From NCBI GenBank assembly GCA_036346405.1, contig CM070550.1:12124115-12188114 (forward strand): a stretch of DNA of 64,000 nucleotides, written 5' to 3'. Numbering within the stretch: position 1 is the stretch's first letter; each line of letters begins with the position of its first letter. The notes below the pieces were generated by a model that saw nothing but the letters and a program-made list of their open reading frames with translations, did no database searches and had not been told where the DNA came from. This DNA is from Phyllostachys edulis (lineage: Eukaryota; Streptophyta; Magnoliopsida; Poales; Poaceae). A program made the translations under genes and the position numbers. This document shows positions 58,549 through 64,000 of this stretch, in pieces.

Positions 58549-59776
58549 CACTACTACACCACAAAGGGTCATCACAGATGGTTCGGAACCGTCATCACAG
58601 ATGGTTTTTGAACCGTCTGAGTTTATATGTCTGTGATGATATGAGGTCATCACAGATGGTTTTTGAACCGTCTGTGAAGAAGCTATCACAGACGGTTCAA
58701 AACAAGAACCATCTGTGAAAAAAGCTATCACAGACAGTTCTAAAGAAGAACCGTCTATGGTAATTGATTATCACAGACGGTTCTTATTCAGAACCGTCCA
58801 TGATAGCTTTTTCACAGACGGTTTTTATTTAGAACCGTCTGTGATAGCTTTTTCTATTGCAAAAAAAAAATAAAAACGGGTGTTGAAACTTCGGAGGCTG
58901 TTTTGAGGCCCTAAACGACGTTTTTTGGGGTTTTCACTTCTTCTGGAGCCTCCTGAGCCTCGCGAATGAATTTGATATGGGATTATGGATTTTCGGATTG
59001 AACTTTTCGTTAGCTTTCCAACGAGCCAAAGAACGTCGCAATCTAAGTTCGTATGCAAAAGTTATGGCGGTTTTACTGGACAGTGCGCAATTTGCCATCT
59101 ATATTTTTGCCCAAACCAAATAACTCAACATGAACTACACATGCACATAGAGCTTCCAACAATAACCACAGCATCACCCACATCATAGTAGCATCAACTC
59201 AATCCATTCACAGAGCACTAACACTAGCTCTCAGTAATCCACATCATAGAGCAAAGGGGGGAGTAGAGAGAGTGAGGTCGTGGGAGGCCGATGCGATGGG
59301 GTCGTGGAAGGCCCACGACAACGAAGTGGAGGAGGCCGGAGGCGACGAGGTCGTGGGAGGCCGGCGACGATGAGGCCGGGGCGAGGTGGAGGAGGCCGCG
59401 AGTGACGAGCTCGGGGGAGGCTGGAGCACAAGGTTAGGGCGAGACGGCGGCACTCGGTTAGAGGAGAGGTGGCAGAGGAGGAGATGGAGGTGTGAGGTCA
59501 TGGGAGGCCGGTTAATATAAAGCGAGTTTCAGTAGCCCGCCCATGAAGTCCAAATTTTTGTTTTCCCGCCCAACAAAACAAAAGTATCATAGACGGTTTT
59601 TTCTACAAAACCGTCTGTGATATGATTATAATCACAGACAGTTCGTGAATAGAACGGTCTGTGAATTATCACAGACGGTTCTATTCACGAACCGTCTGTG
59701 GTAGTTACGTATCACATACGGTTCCAAAGGAACCGTCTGTGATGGGGCGTCTAGGATAGCATATTTTGTAGTAGTG
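58549..59776. mobile_element. Non-autonomous CACTA, 1.23 kb, TSD CAA
   Basis: The left end is CACTACTACACCACAAAGGG and the right end is GTAGTAGTG at 59776. TSDs are CAA at 58546-58548 and 59777-59779. Subterminal repeats tcacagacggtt / aaccgtctgtga fill 58560-58855 and 59585-59745. The interior (58860-59580) has no transposon gene, only a GC-rich block (59260-59500). Its repeats are of the same type as in the elements at 9895-15556 and 60655-62535, so the same protein could mobilise all three. Confidence 0.92.
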
Positions 59777-60107
59777 CAACCTCCTTACGGCGCACCACCT
59801 TGCCAACGCTGACCATGATACGGTGCCATGCCGCTGGATCCAATGCTCTTAATTTGTGCCAGGTTGGTGGAGGTAGCTTGATTTGGACGAATTTGGGCTT
59901 GCTACTCCCCAATTCTACTACCTTGGTTGCTGCCCCACCCCCAATTTGGCTTTCGACATGGTTGCACCAAGCTCGAGTGGCCTCCCATGGTGATGGCAAT
60001 TTCTGAGGAGCTATAACCGCCTTCTCTCACCAAAGACCGAGAAACAAAGTTGTCGGAATCGCCTCTACTCGCCTGCACCACATCGCCCATGCTAGAGCCA
60101 GGACCAC
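59777..60107 (-). pseudogene. Unrecognised gene or TE fragment interrupted by the small CACTA
   Basis: On the minus strand an ATG at about 60090 gives SRGDSDNFVSRSLVREGGYS. After a frame change it reads GSSKPKFVQIKLPPPTWHKL then ALDPAAWHRIMVSVGKVV. Crossing the CACTA (59776-58549, one CAA removed) the frame continues VRRKEVEFFEQEVV and stops. I do not recognise the family. It may be a captured gene or a retroelement coat-protein piece. Confidence 0.4.
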
Positions 60108-60654
60108 TGTAAGGACCCAGTATTAACACCCCAAAAACCTCTGCGTATTTCCAAACTAGTCCCATGATCAGTGGCTAGCTCATATAGTAAATAAATATGG
60201 TAACATCCATAAACGCAAAACATTAATAATAAATATCAGAGTTGATTACCATAAAGGCTTTCAAGCCAACAAATAAGAACACAGCGGAAGACAAAGAATA
60301 AGTAGTAGAGCCCAGCTAATCTGCCACAGGCAATCAACTGGGATAGCGGCCTAGTCGTCGAGATCTTCAGCAGTTGCAAAGTCCTTCTCCTCTGAACAAC
60401 ATTTTATTAAGCAAGAGTGAGTACAAATGAATGTACTTCGCAAGTTACACCCAATAATAGTGTTACAATGCATGTAGGGATATATCAAAAGAAGGCTTAT
60501 ATGGTTGTTTTGCATAAAGCAATGTTTCTTTCGAAATACTTGTACTAAGTTCCAAAACAGTTATTCTATAACTAAAATTCATTTTCTAAATTCTCAACTT
60601 CTATAGTCAGATACCATTGATCAACGAGTGGTGAAGGATACCATCCTATCACAA
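60108..60654 (-). mobile_element. 3' end of a family-L-like LTR, truncated
   Basis: On the minus strand the end reads ttttggggtgttaatactgg then gtccttaca, close to the ending of the family-L LTRs. Upstream text (tattgggtgtaacttgcgaa, about 60460-60441) matches 9176-9200 of the LTR at 6253. It is cut at 60655 by the start of a CACTA. The rest of the LTR may lie beyond the window. Confidence 0.7.
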
Positions 60655-60813
60655 CACTACTACAGAAAAGGCCTTCACATACGGTTCAAAAACGTTATCA
60701 CAGACGGTTTCGTGAGCCGTCTGAGTTTATGGGTCAGTGATGATATGAGGTCATCACAAACGGTTTTCGAACCGTCACAGATGGTTCTTAACACGAACCG
60801 TCTGTGATATATA

Positions 60814-61396
<583 letters not shown>

Positions 61397-61695
61397 AGAA
61401 GAGATGAGGAATAGAATGGTAGGGCGATACGCGTGCTTGGGACGCAAGGAGGAGAACTTGACACAGGACACAAATATGAAAAGTTAATTGTAGCCAAGCC
61501 CCATCCGAACCACATCGATCCCATGTAAGCTAACCAAGCACAAAGAACCGGCATCAATAACCCTCAGTACCCATCAGAGAGCATTAATCAAACCCACCAT
61601 TTTGCCCCATTCATTTTTGTCAATCAACCCACAAAGATGAACTAAGCAAGATGCATAAGAATGCACATACACCAATAGCCCTCAGTTTACATCAT

Positions 61696-61854
61696 AGAGC
61701 AAGGGGACTATTAATATGAACTAATTATCAATTCAATTTCAGCATAAGACTATTAACATCATTACATCACAGAGCAAGGGGACTATTAATATGAACTAAT
61801 TATCAATTCAATTTCAGCATAAGACTATTAACATCATTACATCACAGAGTAAGG
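61696..61854 (+). repeat. 75-bp direct tandem repeat, two copies plus a partial third
   Basis: The unit starts agagcaaggggactattaat. Copies at 61696-61770 and 61771-61845 appear identical; a third starts agagtaagg. Confidence 0.95.
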
Positions 61855-62374
61855 TAGGGTGATACCTCAGTACAGCGCAACCACGGCAGCGACCCCACCA
61901 CCAGCACAACCCTCATCCATCTCCTTCACCTTGCATAAATCACACAAACATCAGGACACAACTTAAGGCTTTAGCATAAAAATCAAACTCAACAAAAGAC
62001 ATTAAGCTAACAGATCTAGAGGAGAATAGAGGATGGGGAAAACAAAGCCCTTGGTCCGAAGCGCAGGAGGCCGAAAGCAGAGAACCAAGCCATGGCGGAA
62101 AGCGACACACTGGTGGCGGCGCCACCGAAGTTGTGCACGACCACGACCTTGCACAAGACACTACGACTATCATACGATCTTGTACAGTGCAGAGTGGTGT
62201 CACAACCTGCGGCGATGGCGATGGGGTCGGGCGGCGACGTCAAGGTGGGGAGGGGAACGGACGAGTAAATGCGCTGGGGAGTGACGAGTTAGGGCCAGCG
62301 CAAACCCTAGCGGCGCTGGGGAGTGACGAGTTAGGGCGAGCGCAAACCCTAGCGGTCGGGCTCCTACTAATAAG

Positions 62375-62535
62375 GAGACTTATCACAGACGGTTCTATTA
62401 TGGAACCGTCAGCGATAATTATCACAGACGGTTCCATTATGATATGGGGCATATCACAAACGGTTCCATTATGGAATTGTCTGTGATATGCCGCATATCA
62501 CCGACGGTTCCATAACAGAACCGTCTGTGAAATGG
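62375..62535. repeat. CACTA subterminal-type array
   Basis: Alternating tcacagacggttc and gaaccgtctgtga units occur about every 30 bases. It lies next to a GC-rich leader-like block, as at 21230 in the 12.4-kb element. Confidence 0.85.
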
Positions 62536-62640
62536 TTTTTCTCAAGTATATTTATCTTGTATATACACTTACATGACATGAAGAAATATGTTTATATGTC
62601 AATTTTGTCATTTAAATATCAATAAAATTTGCTTTAACTA

Positions 62641-62659
62641 TATACATACATACATATAT

Positions 62660-62722
<63 letters not shown>

Positions 62723-62751
62723 TATATATATATGTATGTATATATATATAT
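62641..62751. repeat. (CATA)n/(TA)n microsatellite
   Basis: Mixed tacata and tatata units over about 110 bases. Confidence 0.9.
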
Positions 62752-62800
62752 AATTAATTGATTTGTTCCATTAACTGTCTCGATATAATTAATATTAATT

Positions 62801-62837
62801 AATGTAACTTCACCTCCAAACTAGGTGAAGTTACATT
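62801..62837. repeat. Perfect 15-bp stem hairpin
   Basis: The arms are AATGTAACTTCACCT and AGGTGAAGTTACATT, with the 7-base loop ccaaact. The phrase cacctccaaact recurs at about 62885. Confidence 0.85.
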
Positions 62838-63737
62838 ATATAATAATAATAATTCAACATATAATTAATATAGTAAATAACATCACCTCCAAACTTTTTT
62901 TTTTCATTTTGGAATTTTCATATGGCCAAACAGTGGCTATAAACTAAAAATATTAAAAAAAGGAGAAACCTATAATTAAACAAAGCTTTTCTAGTGGCGG
63001 AGGTAGGTCGCTATCTCCGTCTTCAATACTTCATAGGCGGCGGCGTCGGATCGGACGGTTCTCGATCATCGCCGAATTAACGGCTCGAAATCGTCCATCC
63101 ACGACGCTTGCTCGAAAGTGTCTCTCGAAGACCCACAAACTATTGAACCAAGAAGAATTGAGCCCATAGGCTCTCTTCCCTTACTTGAGGGGTCTCAGCT
63201 TGGTCGACTAGGTCACCTGCCGCCTCGATTACGCAGTCCAAGTGACATCAAGCCTCCTGGAGACGTGCAACGTCGTTTTGGAGGACCACGTCGACGACGC
63301 GGTAAACTCGCCGAAAGTGGGAGATCACCCAGAAGACACGGCGGAGGAGGATGTCAAGACGGTGGAAGGTGGCCGTCACCCGCTCCGGCAAATTCTCGGA
63401 CAGAGGAGTGAAGACACTGTTAAAACAATGTTCTTCCGCAGCACGGTTCAACGTACAGCGACAGAGGTGCTCGTACAGTGCGGCAAGGTAGGCCATCAAT
63501 GCCGGTGACAAGGAAACAGAAGAGGCAACCATTTATGTTTTTTTGTATAAGTGGGGATGATCATCTTCGATGGCGGATGATCCTTTTTATAAAACAATGA
63601 ATAAATTTGGAGCGTGAGATGAAGAGACGCATCGGGGAGCCGAAGCGACATTGATGCGACGAAGAGACGCAAAGCCGAGGCGACACTGATGCGACGAAGA
63701 ACAAATCGGCGATGAAGAAACTCATTGGGAGCTGTAG

Positions 63738-64000
63738 CGATTATCACAGACAGTTATAAGAAAAAACCATCTGTGATATGTAGTAAAATCACATACGGTT
63801 ATTAAAGAAAAGCGTCAGGAGGTTTCACAGAGCGGTTCTTTTTAAAACCGCTCGTGATATGTAGAATTATCCTGAGACGGTTATAAACGAACCGCCGTGA
63901 TACTTCCTGACGGTTTTAGTTATGAACCGTCGTGATATTACCTCTTCACGAGCGGTTTTAAGCGTAGTTAAGAATACGAGCGGTCTCTAAACCAAAACCG
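63738..64000. repeat. CACTA subterminal array running off the window
   Basis: Units tcacagacagtta, tcacagagcggttc, aaccgctcgtgata and tcacgagcggttt are dense up to the last base. They mix the two unit types seen at 60665 and 29030. The terminal GTAGTAGTG is not reached. Confidence 0.8.

Larger units (their letters stand above)
62536..63734. other. AT-rich DNA then GC-richer leader-like block
   Basis: 62536-63000 is AT-rich with the microsatellite and hairpin above. 63000-63530 is GC-richer and has open frames on both strands (for example 63118-63411 plus, 63532-63248 minus) with no recognised domain. By analogy with 20868-21229 it may be a CACTA leader exon next to the array that follows. 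Confidence 0.35.

Overview
The window is nuclear DNA of a grass, probably a panicoid (Andropogoneae-like). This rests on a GC-rich, apparently single-exon Dof gene and on grass-type repeats, including CACTA elements whose subterminal arrays carry the TTTGCCGAGTGC and GGGACTAAAGG motifs. No species is claimed. Almost everything outside about 31.8-43.4 kb is transposable element (TE). Calls rest on termini, target-site duplications (TSDs) and translated domains read by eye; family names come from memory, not from a search.

Layout: 1-2.4 kb is unclassified repeat-like DNA. 2.4-5.3 kb is a decayed Ty3/gypsy Tat-type gag-protease-pol fragment, followed by LTR-like DNA with a tandem array (5.3-6.25 kb). 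6.25-9.52 kb is a 3.3-kb LTR. 9.9-15.56 kb is the 3' part of a CACTA element with a Ulp1-like protease pseudogene, split by a reverse-oriented 3.8-kb solo LTR. 16.88-31.76 kb is a four-level nest: a small PIF/Harbinger-like element holds a copia solo LTR, which holds a 12.4-kb CACTA, which holds a 3.5-kb solo LTR. The copia LTR and the inner solo LTR keep perfect 5-bp TSDs, and the other two layers keep perfect 3-bp TSDs.

31.8-43.4 kb is the low-copy island. Its one convincing host gene is a Dof-type zinc-finger transcription factor on the minus strand (37543-36513) with a TATA box about 175 bases upstream and a 1-base frameshift in its C-terminal part. Small insertions lie around it: a Stowaway-like relic, a Tourist-like MITE and a 56-bp LINE stub.

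43.4-56.4 kb is a 13-kb CACTA with both a TNP2-type transposase and a second transposon protein, and a different CACTA nested in it. 56.5-58.0 kb is a 5'-truncated L1-type LINE with a 16-bp TSD. 58.5-59.8 kb is a 1.2-kb non-autonomous CACTA. 60.1-64 kb holds a truncated LTR and further CACTA DNA with a long foldback, a 75-bp tandem repeat and microsatellites; it runs off the window.

The transposase, protease and gag-pol genes are all broken, so TE activity would have to come from copies elsewhere. I found no tRNA, rRNA, CRISPR or prokaryote-type operon. The most interesting structures are the dated nest, the composite CACTA elements with internal terminus-like arrays, and the foldback at 61 kb.
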